From assembly GCA_030727085.1 (NCBI GenBank), contig JANRCF010000037.1, positions 13,518 through 46,991 of the forward strand: a stretch of DNA of 33,474 bases. Reading direction: 5' to 3'. A program made the position numbers and the translations under genes. How positions within the stretch are numbered: the stretch's first letter is position 1; each line of letters starts with the position of its first letter. This document shows, piece after piece, positions 1 to 6,712 of this stretch. The stretch comes from Alphaproteobacteria bacterium (GTDB taxonomy: Bacteria; Pseudomonadota; Alphaproteobacteria; Paracaedibacterales; CAIOTO01). The notes below the pieces were generated by a model, which saw only the letters and a program-made list of their open reading frames with translations, made no database searches and had not been told where the DNA came from.

Positions 1-702
1 GAAAAGGCATACACTAAAGCAAAAGGTTATCCTTATAAAGGAGAACTTAATTTACATGAAAGCGAGCCTAAACGTCTTAATTGGATATCATCAAAGGATA
101 CGTTAAAGCCTAAATTGGAATATCGAATTTCTGTCGGTGGTGAATATTTAAAAGATATGGACAATAAACCGGCCACCCCCGTTATTGAAACATGGGCTTC
201 ATTTACTAATAGTGATGAAAATAGTCTTGGTCAAGATTTGCCGCCAGGATCTGCCGTACTCTATTATAAAGACGAACAAGGAAAATTTGAGATCCTTGGC
301 AGCACATATTTAGCACATGCTGGCGTTGGCCAAGAAGTAAGTGTCCGTATTCCAACAACACAAATTGACAAAATTGAGAAAAGCCATAGCAAAGAATCAA
401 AATCTATTGAAGCAAAACTGGAGCAAAACCAATTTATATCAGCAAGCAATACAGCTCAATATTGTCTGAAGCTAAAAAATACGAGTAAAACACCTGTTAC
501 TATTCGAGTGGTGCTCAATTTACCCAATGACATTGAAAACTGTACGATTATTCGCGACACAATCCCTCATGTAAAGGATGATACTAAATCCGGCATTGAT
601 AATAATAATGGCAATGATTCAACATACTGGAATATAATAGTCCCTGCAGAAGGCGATATTCAGCTAAAATACCAACTTTCTTTTATTAAGACCGCAAAAT
701 AA
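1..702 (+). CDS. DUF4139 domain protein, C-terminal part (5' end outside window)
   Basis: The reading frame is open from base 1 to the TAA at 700-702, so this is the last 233 residues of a longer protein. An internal TTG at 115 is unlikely to be the true start, because coding sequence continues upstream of it. The pattern matches the end of DUF4139 proteins: an LPPGSAVLYYKD strand, then LGSTYLAHAGVGQEVSVRI, then LKLKNTSKTPVTIRVV, and a final strand ending near ELSF-like residues. In this family the domain forms beta-sandwich and coiled-coil proteins of unknown function, often exported. No catalytic motif is visible. The Asn/Asp-rich stretch (DNNNGND) near the end is probably a loop. The gene ends 192 bp before arnC and probably belongs to a separate transcription unit. 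Confidence 0.7.
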   Translation, partial: EKAYTKAKGYPYKGELNLHESEPKRLNWISSKDTLKPKLEYRISVGGEYLKDMDNKPATPVIETWASFTNSDENSLGQDLPPGSAVLYYKDEQGKFEILGSTYLAHAGVGQEVSVRIPTTQIDKIEKSHSKESKSIEAKLEQNQFISASNTAQYCLKLKNTSKTPVTIRVVLNLPNDIENCTIIRDTIPHVKDDTKSGIDNNNGNDSTYWNIIVPAEGDIQLKYQLSFIKTAK

Positions 703-723
703 TATTTTTCTATTTTAGAGAGC

Positions 724-785
724 TATACCCATCATAAACTAATCTATTGATTTCCAAGACCTAATTTTGATTCACAATGGGTATA
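724..785. promoter_or_regulatory. 9-bp dyad upstream of the arnC promoter
   Basis: TATACCCAT at 724-732 and its exact reverse complement ATGGGTATA at 777-785 face each other across 44 bp. The right arm ends 4 bp before the proposed -35 box. The position would suit a regulator-binding site or looping operator for arnC. It could also be chance, and no regulator is encoded nearby. Confidence 0.3.
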
Positions 786-789
786 ACAC

Positions 790-818
790 TTGTGCCAGCA
801 CTCAATATCACTTATAAA
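790..818 (+). promoter_or_regulatory. Predicted sigma70-type promoter for arnC-arnA
   Basis: TTGTGC at 790-795 is followed by a 17-bp spacer and TATAAA at 813-818, about 77 bp before the arnC start. A small dyad, CACTT/AAGTG (809-813 and 818-822), overlaps the -10 box and could be part of an operator. This is a motif-based prediction only. Confidence 0.4.
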
Positions 819-894
819 AGTGGTATACTTTCTTTTCTGTTCACTATTAGATTTTTTACACACAGATTATCGTACTTTTTACTAGGAGTTTTAT

Positions 895-1824
895 ATGACG
901 ATTCAACTATCAATTGTTGTACCCGTATATAATGAAGAAGCTAACATACCACAGTTGGTTAACCGTCTAATAACAAGTCTTGATACCTTAAAAAAAACAT
1001 ACGAGATTATATTTACAAACGATGGAAGCAAAGATCAAAGCTTAGCATTATTACGCGTTGCAAGCGCGGAGCACAAAGGCAAAATTCGTATTATTGATTT
1101 CAAAGGCAACTTTGGACAACACATGGCAATCATCGCGGCATTTTCAAAAGCACGCGGCGAAATCGTTGTTACCTTGGATGCTGACCTTCAAAATCCACCG
1201 GAAGAAATTCATAAATTACTAACAAAGATGGATGAAGGTTATGACTACGTTGGCAGCTACCGTGATAAACGCCAAGACACATTTTTTAGAACATATGTTT
1301 CACGCGCTGTAAACTGGGTGCGAGAAAAAATTACAGACATACATATGCGCGATCAAGGATGCATGTTACGTGCGTATCATCGATCAATCATTGATAAAAT
1401 TGTGTCTGGCAATGAACACTCTACCTTCATCCCTGCATTAGCCTATAAGCTTGCAAGAACCCCTACAGAAGTGGAAGTGGTTCACGCAGAGCGCGCGGCT
1501 GGCGAATCAAAATACAATCTATATATGCTTATTCGATTAAATTTTGATCTTATTACAAGCTTTTCAATTGCGCCATTGCAGCTATTCACAATGTTTGGAA
1601 TGCTGACATCAGCTTTAAGCGGGCTTTTAGTTGCATACCTACTTGTCCGTCGCTTAATTATTGGCCCAGAAGCTGAAGGAATGTTTACGCTTTTTGCTAT
1701 TGAATTTTTTCTGATCAGCGTTGTCATTGTTGGCATTGGCCTGGTTGGAGAGTATTTAGGCAGGCTAGCACTTAATCTTAGCCCACGCCCGCGATATGAA
1801 ATTCGTGATACTTACGAGGATTAA
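895..1824 (+). CDS. arnC: ArnC-like undecaprenyl-phosphate Ara4FN transferase (GT2)
   Basis: This family-2 glycosyltransferase (309 aa) is expected to move 4-deoxy-4-formamido-L-arabinose from UDP to undecaprenyl phosphate at the inner membrane, a step of lipid A modification linked to polymyxin resistance. Visible features are a GT-A fold N-terminus (VVPVYNEE, residues 9-15), NDGS (42-45) where DDGS is usual, and LDADLQNPPEE (94-104). Next come QGCMLRAY, HSTFIPALA and the HAER-GESKY stretch, all shared with ArnC rather than with plain dolichol-phosphate mannose synthases. Two membrane segments follow (about 226-250 and 262-288) and a basic tail (PRPRYEI). The start is the ATG 5 bases after GGAG. 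The formyltransferase gene begins 1 bp after its stop, which supports the arn assignment. Related GT2 enzymes (GtrB, DPM1-like) are the main alternative. Confidence 0.85.
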   Translation: MTIQLSIVVPVYNEEANIPQLVNRLITSLDTLKKTYEIIFTNDGSKDQSLALLRVASAEHKGKIRIIDFKGNFGQHMAIIAAFSKARGEIVVTLDADLQNPPEEIHKLLTKMDEGYDYVGSYRDKRQDTFFRTYVSRAVNWVREKITDIHMRDQGCMLRAYHRSIIDKIVSGNEHSTFIPALAYKLARTPTEVEVVHAERAAGESKYNLYMLIRLNFDLITSFSIAPLQLFTMFGMLTSALSGLLVAYLLVRRLIIGPEAEGMFTLFAIEFFLISVVIVGIGLVGEYLGRLALNLSPRPRYEIRDTYED

Positions 1825-1825
1825 T

Positions 1826-2701
1826 ATGCGTTGCCTTGTTTTTGCATATAGTCAACTAGGGTATGATTGCTTGCAATATATCATTGAAGAAACGCCGCAT
1901 ACTGTTGTTGCGGTTGTTACACATGAACATAATCCAAACGAATATATTTGGTTTGATTCTGTAAAAGATTTAGCAGCTGATCACGGAATTGATGTACTAA
2001 CGCCGGAAACATTAAAGGATGAAAGCGTTCAACATCAAATCAGTGCCTATCAACCAGATGCTATTTTTTCATTCTACTACCGTAATATGATTCCTGACGT
2101 TATTTTAAAGCACCCTCGCCTAGGCGCTTACAACATTCATGGATCCCTATTGCCAAAATATCGCGGTCGCTGTCCCGTGAACTGGGCAATGATCCACGGT
2201 GAATCTGAAACAGGAGTAACGCTGCACCATATGGTAAAGGCTGCAGATGCTGGCGATATCGTCGATCAAGAATCAACACCAATTAGTACTGATGATACGG
2301 CTGGTTCCGTTATGAATCGTATGAATGCACTTGCTGTTACCGTTTTAAAACGCTCTCTTCCTTTGATTGCCACACAAACCGCACCACGTATTGTGCAAGA
2401 AGTAAGTCAAGCGAGCTATTTTGGTGGGCGTAGCGCAAAAGATGGCGAGATTAATTGGGTGCAATCGGCTATTTTCATCCATAATTTGGTACGTGCACTA
2501 CAACCATCACCACAATATCCACCAGCTTTTGGGATTATTAATGGTGAAGTCAGAAATATCATGCAAAGTCGTGTTGTTGAAAATTTGACGGGGCAAACGC
2601 GTCAGCCGGGAACGATTATTGATGTAATTGATTGTCATACATTTCACATTGCCTGTGGTGAAAATGGGCAGGATGCCTTATGGGTAAGAACGATTTCATA
2701 A
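1826..2701 (+). CDS. arnA: Stand-alone ArnA-type UDP-Ara4N formyltransferase, short at the C-terminus
   Basis: This corresponds to the N-terminal formyltransferase domain of ArnA, which N-formylates UDP-4-amino-4-deoxy-L-arabinose using 10-formyl-THF. Family hallmarks are FSFYYRNMI, NIHGSLLPKYRG (103-114) and GVTLHHMVKAADAGDIV. The catalytic triad is N103, H105 and D141 (N102, H104, D140 in E. coli ArnA). The ATG at 1826 is preferred to the in-frame ATG at 1796, because GAGG sits just before it and it follows the arnC stop by 1 bp. The 291-aa protein has no decarboxylase domain and ends soon after CGENGQDAL. By eye it lacks roughly 25 residues of the E. coli formyltransferase domain, exactly where IS6 transposase remains begin. 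All catalytic residues are upstream of the break, so activity is possible but not certain. Confidence 0.85.
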   Translation: MRCLVFAYSQLGYDCLQYIIEETPHTVVAVVTHEHNPNEYIWFDSVKDLAADHGIDVLTPETLKDESVQHQISAYQPDAIFSFYYRNMIPDVILKHPRLGAYNIHGSLLPKYRGRCPVNWAMIHGESETGVTLHHMVKAADAGDIVDQESTPISTDDTAGSVMNRMNALAVTVLKRSLPLIATQTAPRIVQEVSQASYFGGRSAKDGEINWVQSAIFIHNLVRALQPSPQYPPAFGIINGEVRNIMQSRVVENLTGQTRQPGTIIDVIDCHTFHIACGENGQDALWVRTIS

Positions 2702-2857
2702 TTTGCTTCAATCGCGTTAAATATCTCAAAACATAATTGAACAAGACCACGAGGAGGTAAACGAGTGGTGAAACCCATGCTGGACCTTAAAAACCTTCTA
2801 TGTGCAGAAGCTAGCTACTGGAATTGAACCATATCACATGCTCGAGAAAGAATAAAA
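2701..2857 (+). pseudogene. Decayed IS6-family transposase, C-terminal remnant
   Basis: Three overlapping frames together rebuild the end of an IS6-type DDE transposase. RVKYLK is at 2713-2730, then NIIEQDH at 2730-2750 in another frame, then KRVVKPMLDLKNL in a third frame from about 2759. The frame continues to an in-frame TGA at 2825 and on through TISHARERIK to 2857. Intact IS6 transposases end with a block like VKYLNNIVEQDHR, R-KRPMLGFKSF and a HMIRKGQ-type tail, so order and spacing fit. At least two frameshifts and one internal stop make it dead. The remnant starts right after the arnA stop, which suggests that a deletion removed the rest of the element and possibly the end of arnA. Confidence 0.7.
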
Positions 2858-2938
2858 TAGTCATTGACAAGGTGTAAGTAATTTTAGGCCTGGAAGTGAA
2901 GTCATATTTCAAAAACTGGACTCATAATAACCATTTAA

Positions 2939-2955
2939 GATTTTGCGACAGAACC
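2939..2955 (-). repeat. IS6-family-like terminal inverted repeat
   Basis: Read on the minus strand this is GGTTCTGTCGCAAAATC, close to the GGTTCTGTTGCAAA-type ends of IS6-family elements. It lies about 80 bp after the transposase remnant, where the right end of such an element belongs. No left end is visible, so an 8-bp target duplication cannot be checked. Confidence 0.65.
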
Positions 2956-2970
2956 TTTTATTCTCATTAA

Positions 2971-3007
2971 AAAATCCATATAATTTACAAAAAATTATAT
3001 GGATTTT
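2971..3007. repeat. Perfect 16-bp palindrome with a 5-nt loop
   Basis: The arm AAAATCCATATAATTT (2971-2986) is repeated as an exact inverted copy at 2992-3007 across the loop ACAAA. It starts 15 bp outside the IS6 end. It could be a bidirectional terminator (A-rich before, TTTT at the end) between arnA and the opposing Cys-rich gene, or a trace of another small mobile element. The rest of this gene-free stretch (3008-3170) shows no coding frame or motif that I recognise. Confidence 0.55.
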
Positions 3008-3170
3008 CGAACGATCTCGTACAAATGGTCATGGTCGAATGCTATCATCTTCCCTCCATGAACACCAAATCTCAGTTTCCACCTCATTTTTCGTACGCTT
3101 ATAGCGGGGCAGTCTAAAAGCTATTTGTGAACTAAATAAATTAACTTTTCACAAGAGCCGAAGCTTTAGA

Positions 3171-3617
3171 TTAGCTGTTCCTGAAACACGTCTTCCGACG
3201 AGGATCAAATTTACAAAACGGACCAGTTTTTCTTGCTCTCGTGACCCTATCTACTATCTTAACTTCAGAACTTTCGCATTGCTCACTGTCCAACATTAGG
3301 CATTCAGGTACGCACTCGTTGCTATTATTATCCCAGCTGCATTTATCAGAATTAGAACGCTCACAAACTGCCTTGTTTTTCTTAGTAGCGCATAGATCCA
3401 CATGCGCGTTTGTTCCATATTCTAATTCTGCAGCTGGAGCTGTTGGTGTGCCAGAGCATCTTTTGATTTTAGAAGTCCATGTGCATCCTTCTACTGCATT
3501 GCAATCGTTAGCATACTTATTTTGAGAGCAAGCGCTTAACTCACTCACACCGCACCACATCATAGCTGCAAACAATGTTGTTCCAGCAAATTTACCAAAC
3601 ATTTTTGTCATAATCAT
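3171..3617 (-). CDS. Secreted Cys-rich protein with three repeated Cys modules, function unknown
   Basis: The protein (148 aa) begins with a signal peptide: Lys residues, then a hydrophobic stretch 7-24, with likely cleavage near SELSA-C30. The mature part has twelve Cys in three modules: C30-C39-C45-C54, C76-C85-C93-C102 and C106-C114-C135-C144. Each module ends with C-x-[W/F]-x6-C (CTWTSKIKRC, CSWDNNSNEC, CKFDPRRKTC). The first two Cys of each module are 7-8 residues apart. This periodicity is typical of disulphide-bonded secreted repeats, so an extracytoplasmic site is likely. A Pro/Ala/Thr linker (56-64) separates modules 1 and 2. The start has a good ribosome site (AAAGGAGAA) 3 bases before ATG; an in-frame ATG two codons later is an alternative. 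It lies beside IS debris. I do not recognise a named family. Confidence 0.75.
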   Translation of the reverse strand: MIMTKMFGKFAGTTLFAAMMWCGVSELSACSQNKYANDCNAVEGCTWTSKIKRCSGTPTAPAAELEYGTNAHVDLCATKKNKAVCERSNSDKCSWDNNSNECVPECLMLDSEQCESSEVKIVDRVTRARKTGPFCKFDPRRKTCFRNS

Positions 3618-4051
3618 ATTTCTCCTTTAATAGTAGCCAAAACAATTATCGAATTAGCATAAAAATACGTAACGATGTATTTACAATTCATAGTATGTTC
3701 ATAAAAAGTTAATAAATATTTAATATTAACCCTCATTTCTTAGAATTTTAGAAACCACTAGATTACGCATGGTGCCTCCTCGTTAGACCGGGCATACGAT
3801 TCTAGCTGATATTGTGGAAGCCTCCGCAAAAGTATTCGTTTCAACTTATCTCAGCGTAAGTGAATGTCCCAATTACCTATTAAAACTAACTGTATTGCTA
3901 AACCTTTAATTTATATATATTGTAAGCACCCATCAAAGTATGAAACAGTATGTTAAACCCACCAAAATGCAGCTCACAATTCCTTTGTATTGCACTCACG
4001 CTCGTTTTAGAATAGCACCAAAGAAAAACCACATAAGAAAAATAAAAAGTA
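3618..4051. other. 434-bp gene-poor stretch between the Cys-rich gene and xseA
   Basis: This divergent region must hold the promoters of the Cys-rich gene (minus) and xseA (plus), but I find no clear -35/-10 pair for either. It contains a 14-codon minus-strand mini-ORF, listed separately. It also holds the end of a minus-strand open frame (3898-4164) that runs back into xseA. Only the part outside xseA could matter; its C-terminal residues (HFGGFNILFHTLMGAYNIYK) look vaguely like a transposase tail, but I cannot place them in a family. Confidence 0.4.
3726..3770 (-). CDS. Possible 14-aa leader peptide
   Basis: ATG at 3770 opens a short frame, MRNLVVSKILRNEG, ending in TAA at 3726. It is preceded by a near-perfect Shine-Dalgarno sequence, GAGGAGG, 4 bases before the ATG, stronger than that of most genes in the window. 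It lies 108 bp upstream of the Cys-rich gene on the same strand, so a translated leader is conceivable. It may equally be the stub of a decayed gene or chance. Confidence 0.25.
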   Translation of the reverse strand: MRNLVVSKILRNEG

Positions 4052-5407
4052 ATGGAAGCCCAGCGTATTATTGATTTTGCACCCTCTGGCCCTAACACAT
4101 TGTCCGTTAGCGAACTAAGCCTATGCTTAAAAAAATATGTTGAGGAAGGCTTTCGAAACATCAAAATTCGCGGCGAAGTAAGCGGCTATAAAAAACACAC
4201 ATCAGGCCATTCTTATTTTGCTCTAAAAGATGATGACTCCGTCATTGATGCCGTTGCATGGCGCGGAACGCCTATGGCTGTTCAGTTGGAAGATGGTCTT
4301 GAAGTCATTATCACAGGCCGCATCACAACCTATCCTGGCCGATCAAAATATCAAGTGGTCGTTGAACGTGTGGAGGCTGCTGGTAAAGGTGCGCTCATGC
4401 AAGTGCTAATGGAGCGCAAAGCACGGCTTGAAGCCGAAGGGTTATTTGCACGAAAACGCCAAATTCCACCATTTCCAAAGCGTATTGGCATCGTCACATC
4501 CCCCACAGGCGCCGTTATTCGTGATATTTTACACCGTCTAGCTGATCGTTTTCCGTGCGAAGTTATTGTCTGGCCAGCACAAGTTCAGGGGCCAGGTTCA
4601 ATTGAACAAGTCGCCCTCGCCATTCGCGGCATGAATGTACTGCCTGAATCGATGCGACCTGACGTATTGATCGTAGCCCGCGGAGGCGGGAGCCTTGAAG
4701 ATTTGTGGACATTTAACGAAGAAGCCGTTGTACGTGCTGCTGCGGAAAGTATTATTCCACTTATCTCGGCAATTGGTCATGAAACTGATACTACACTCAT
4801 TGATTATGCAGCCGATGTCAGAGCCCCTACCCCAACGGCCGCAGCCGAACTTGCCACACCAGTCCGTTCGCAATTGTTATTTGCACTGCAACACATGCAA
4901 GAACGTATGCATCAATTGACCTTGCGTATGTTACGTATGGAATGGACAAATGTTAAAGGCCTTGCGCGCGGGCTACCGCAGCCGCGTCATATACTTGAAT
5001 CAGCAATGCAGCGCCTTGATGATCGATCTGATCGATTAACACGTGCTATGAATCATTATTTAACACTTATGACACACCGTATTCAAAGCCAAATAATTAA
5101 GCACCCAGCTGCTTCGCTTGATATGCATTTGCAATGCTTTGGGCACATTTCTGATCGTTTTTCACGTGCGGCACGCTCATTTGTTAGCGCAAAAGATCAA
5201 GAGCTTACTTATTTAACTGGACGCCTTGAGCAATCTTCGTATTCTAAGATTCTAGAAAAAGGATTCGCTTGGACATCTGTTAACGATAGCGTTGTCACCA
5301 AGGCAGCTGATTTCCCGCTGGATGCGAAGTCAGTAACCTTACACTTTGTGGATGGTAAGGTAATTATTACCCCTAAAGATGCTATGCGGAGTGTGGATAA
5401 CGAATAA
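4052..5407 (+). CDS. xseA: Exodeoxyribonuclease VII large subunit
   Basis: XseA is the catalytic large subunit of exonuclease VII, which cuts single-stranded DNA from both ends in repair and recombination. The 451-aa length is normal. Order of parts: N-terminal OB fold with LSVSELSLCLKKYVEEGF (17-34) and IRGEVSGYK; SGHSYFALKDDDSVIDAVAW; catalytic core from GIVTSPTGAVIRDILHRL (about 149); ARGGGSLEDLWTFNEE (about 209-224); AIGHETDTTLIDYAADVRAPTPTAAAE (about 240-266). A helical coiled-coil arm and a short C-terminal strand segment (EKGFAWT) follow. The small subunit gene xseB is not adjacent. The ribosome site before ATG 4052 is weak (AAAAAGTA), and no better in-frame start is seen upstream. Confidence 0.95.
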   Translation: MEAQRIIDFAPSGPNTLSVSELSLCLKKYVEEGFRNIKIRGEVSGYKKHTSGHSYFALKDDDSVIDAVAWRGTPMAVQLEDGLEVIITGRITTYPGRSKYQVVVERVEAAGKGALMQVLMERKARLEAEGLFARKRQIPPFPKRIGIVTSPTGAVIRDILHRLADRFPCEVIVWPAQVQGPGSIEQVALAIRGMNVLPESMRPDVLIVARGGGSLEDLWTFNEEAVVRAAAESIIPLISAIGHETDTTLIDYAADVRAPTPTAAAELATPVRSQLLFALQHMQERMHQLTLRMLRMEWTNVKGLARGLPQPRHILESAMQRLDDRSDRLTRAMNHYLTLMTHRIQSQIIKHPAASLDMHLQCFGHISDRFSRAARSFVSAKDQELTYLTGRLEQSSYSKILEKGFAWTSVNDSVVTKAADFPLDAKSVTLHFVDGKVIITPKDAMRSVDNE

Positions 5408-5454
5408 TATAGCCATTCAATTATAAATTGATTATGACCGAAATCATCAGAAAT

Positions 5455-5491
5455 CTCTGCTGCTCATTTACTTCAGTAAACTCTGCTGCTC
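5455..5491. repeat. Direct repeat CTCTGCTGCTC around a small hairpin
   Basis: CTCTGCTGCTC occurs at 5455-5465 and again at 5481-5491 (26-bp period). TTTAC-TTCA-GTAAA (5467-5480) lies between the copies as a small hairpin. It sits downstream of xseA in the 300-bp intergenic space before gap. Function unknown; it may be part of a dispersed intergenic repeat. Confidence 0.4.
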
Positions 5492-5624
5492 GATCTTCGG
5501 TTTCTTTATGCTCAAATCATCCTTGAACCGCTATATATTACCCACTCAAAATACTAGAGCCATCTATATATAATTTCTTGAATTGTGACCATCATGGCGA
5601 GCCGGCTTGCTTGAGCGGCCACCG

Positions 5625-5686
5625 AAAACAGCCTAGATCGCCACGTTTTCTGGTCAAACTCGTGACGAAGGATGGCTGTTTTTATT
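5625..5686. terminator. Nested inverted repeat with T-run between convergent xseA and gap
   Basis: AAAACAGCC (5625-5633) pairs with GGCTGTTTT (5674-5682), followed by more T-rich sequence on the plus strand. Inside it, CACG (5643-5646) pairs with CGTG (5662-5665), giving a nested or branched structure. The position between two converging genes suits a bidirectional terminator, though the 40-nt loop is long for a classic one. The rest of 5408-5707 shows only the direct repeat above. Confidence 0.4.
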
Positions 5687-5707
5687 TCTGATGGGTAATT
5701 TTAATAG

Positions 5708-6712
5708 CTATTGTTTCGCGCAATACGCAGCGACATCAAGCATACGGTTCGAAAAGCCCCATTCATTATCATACCAAGACAATACGCGAACCAATTGACC
5801 ATCAACGACCTGTGTTTGCGGCAAATCCGCAATGGAACTGCGGTCATCATGGTTAAAATCGCATGATACCAACGGCACAGTATTAATACCCAAAATGCCT
5901 TTTAATTGCCCCTCTGCCGCAGCACGTAATGCTTGCTTTACTTCATCAACAGTAGTTTTTCGTTTAGCAATAAATTTAAAATCCACAACAGATACATTCG
6001 CTGTCGGCACACGAATTGCTGTTCCGTCCAAACGACCTTTTAATTCTGGCAACACCAAGCCAACTGCCTTTGCGGCGCCTGTAGAACTTGGAATCATTGA
6101 CATTGCAGCCGCACGCGCACGATGCAAGTCTTTATGAATCGTATCAACTAAACGTTGATCACCGGTATACGCATGAATCGTCGTCATAAAGCCAGAATCG
6201 ATACCAATGGCATTATTAAGCGCAAATGCAACCGGTGCCAAACAATTTGTTGTACATGATGCATTTGACAATACTGCATGCGACGAATTAATTTGTGTGT
6301 GGTTCACACCATAAACGACCGTTAAATCTGCTCCGTCTGCTGGTGCTGACACGATCACGCGTTTCGCTCCCGCGCTCAAATGCTTCGCTGCATCATCACG
6401 TTTCGTAAATCGACCAGAACATTCAAATACAAGATCAATGCCCATTTCCGCCCAAGGGAGTTTTTCTGGATTCGGCTCAGCAACAACTTTAATCGCGCCA
6501 TGACCAATATCAATTGTATCATTGCCTAAATTTAGTGTTCCACGGTACTGACCATGCACGGAATCATAACGAAACATATGCGCATTATCGCTAAGTGACC
6601 CTAAATCATTGATGGCAACAATTTGAATCCCTGGGCGCGGGTTTTCAGCCATCGCACGTAAAACCATACGGCCAATACGACCAAACCCATTAATTGCGAT
6701 CTTGAGTGTCAT
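5708..6712 (-). CDS. gap: Glyceraldehyde-3-phosphate dehydrogenase, type I
   Basis: It oxidises glyceraldehyde 3-phosphate to 1,3-bisphosphoglycerate with NAD+ in glycolysis. The 334-aa length is standard. Visible motifs are the Rossmann start KIAINGFGRIGRMVLRA (4-20), AINDLGS (33-39) and the active-site block SNASCTTNCLAP, with its catalytic Cys near residue 152. HAYTGDQRL, the phosphate-binding SSTGAAKAVG and the C-terminal SWYDNEWGFSNRM follow. The Asp in INDLG favours NAD use. Its ATG overlaps the tkt stop by one base (TAATG), so the two are probably translationally coupled and transcribed together from upstream of tkt. The pgk gene that often follows in alphaproteobacteria is absent; xseA lies beyond, in the opposite direction. 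Confidence 0.97.
   Translation of the reverse strand: MTLKIAINGFGRIGRMVLRAMAENPRPGIQIVAINDLGSLSDNAHMFRYDSVHGQYRGTLNLGNDTIDIGHGAIKVVAEPNPEKLPWAEMGIDLVFECSGRFTKRDDAAKHLSAGAKRVIVSAPADGADLTVVYGVNHTQINSSHAVLSNASCTTNCLAPVAFALNNAIGIDSGFMTTIHAYTGDQRLVDTIHKDLHRARAAAMSMIPSSTGAAKAVGLVLPELKGRLDGTAIRVPTANVSVVDFKFIAKRKTTVDEVKQALRAAAEGQLKGILGINTVPLVSCDFNHDDRSSIADLPQTQVVDGQLVRVLSWYDNEWGFSNRMLDVAAYCAKQ

Noticed and set aside
1796..1825. Earlier in-frame ATG for the arnA-like gene
   Set aside because: It would overlap arnC by 29 bases and add residues with no homology; ATG 1826 has GAGG before it and matches the ArnA start.
3241..3525. A 94-codon plus-strand frame opposite the Cys-rich gene
   Set aside because: The minus strand has a signal peptide, repeated Cys modules and a good ribosome site; the plus frame is a shadow without family features.
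3898..4164. An 88-codon minus-strand frame running out of xseA
   Set aside because: Its start lies inside xseA and no ribosome site or family match is seen; the C-terminal residues are only vaguely transposase-like.
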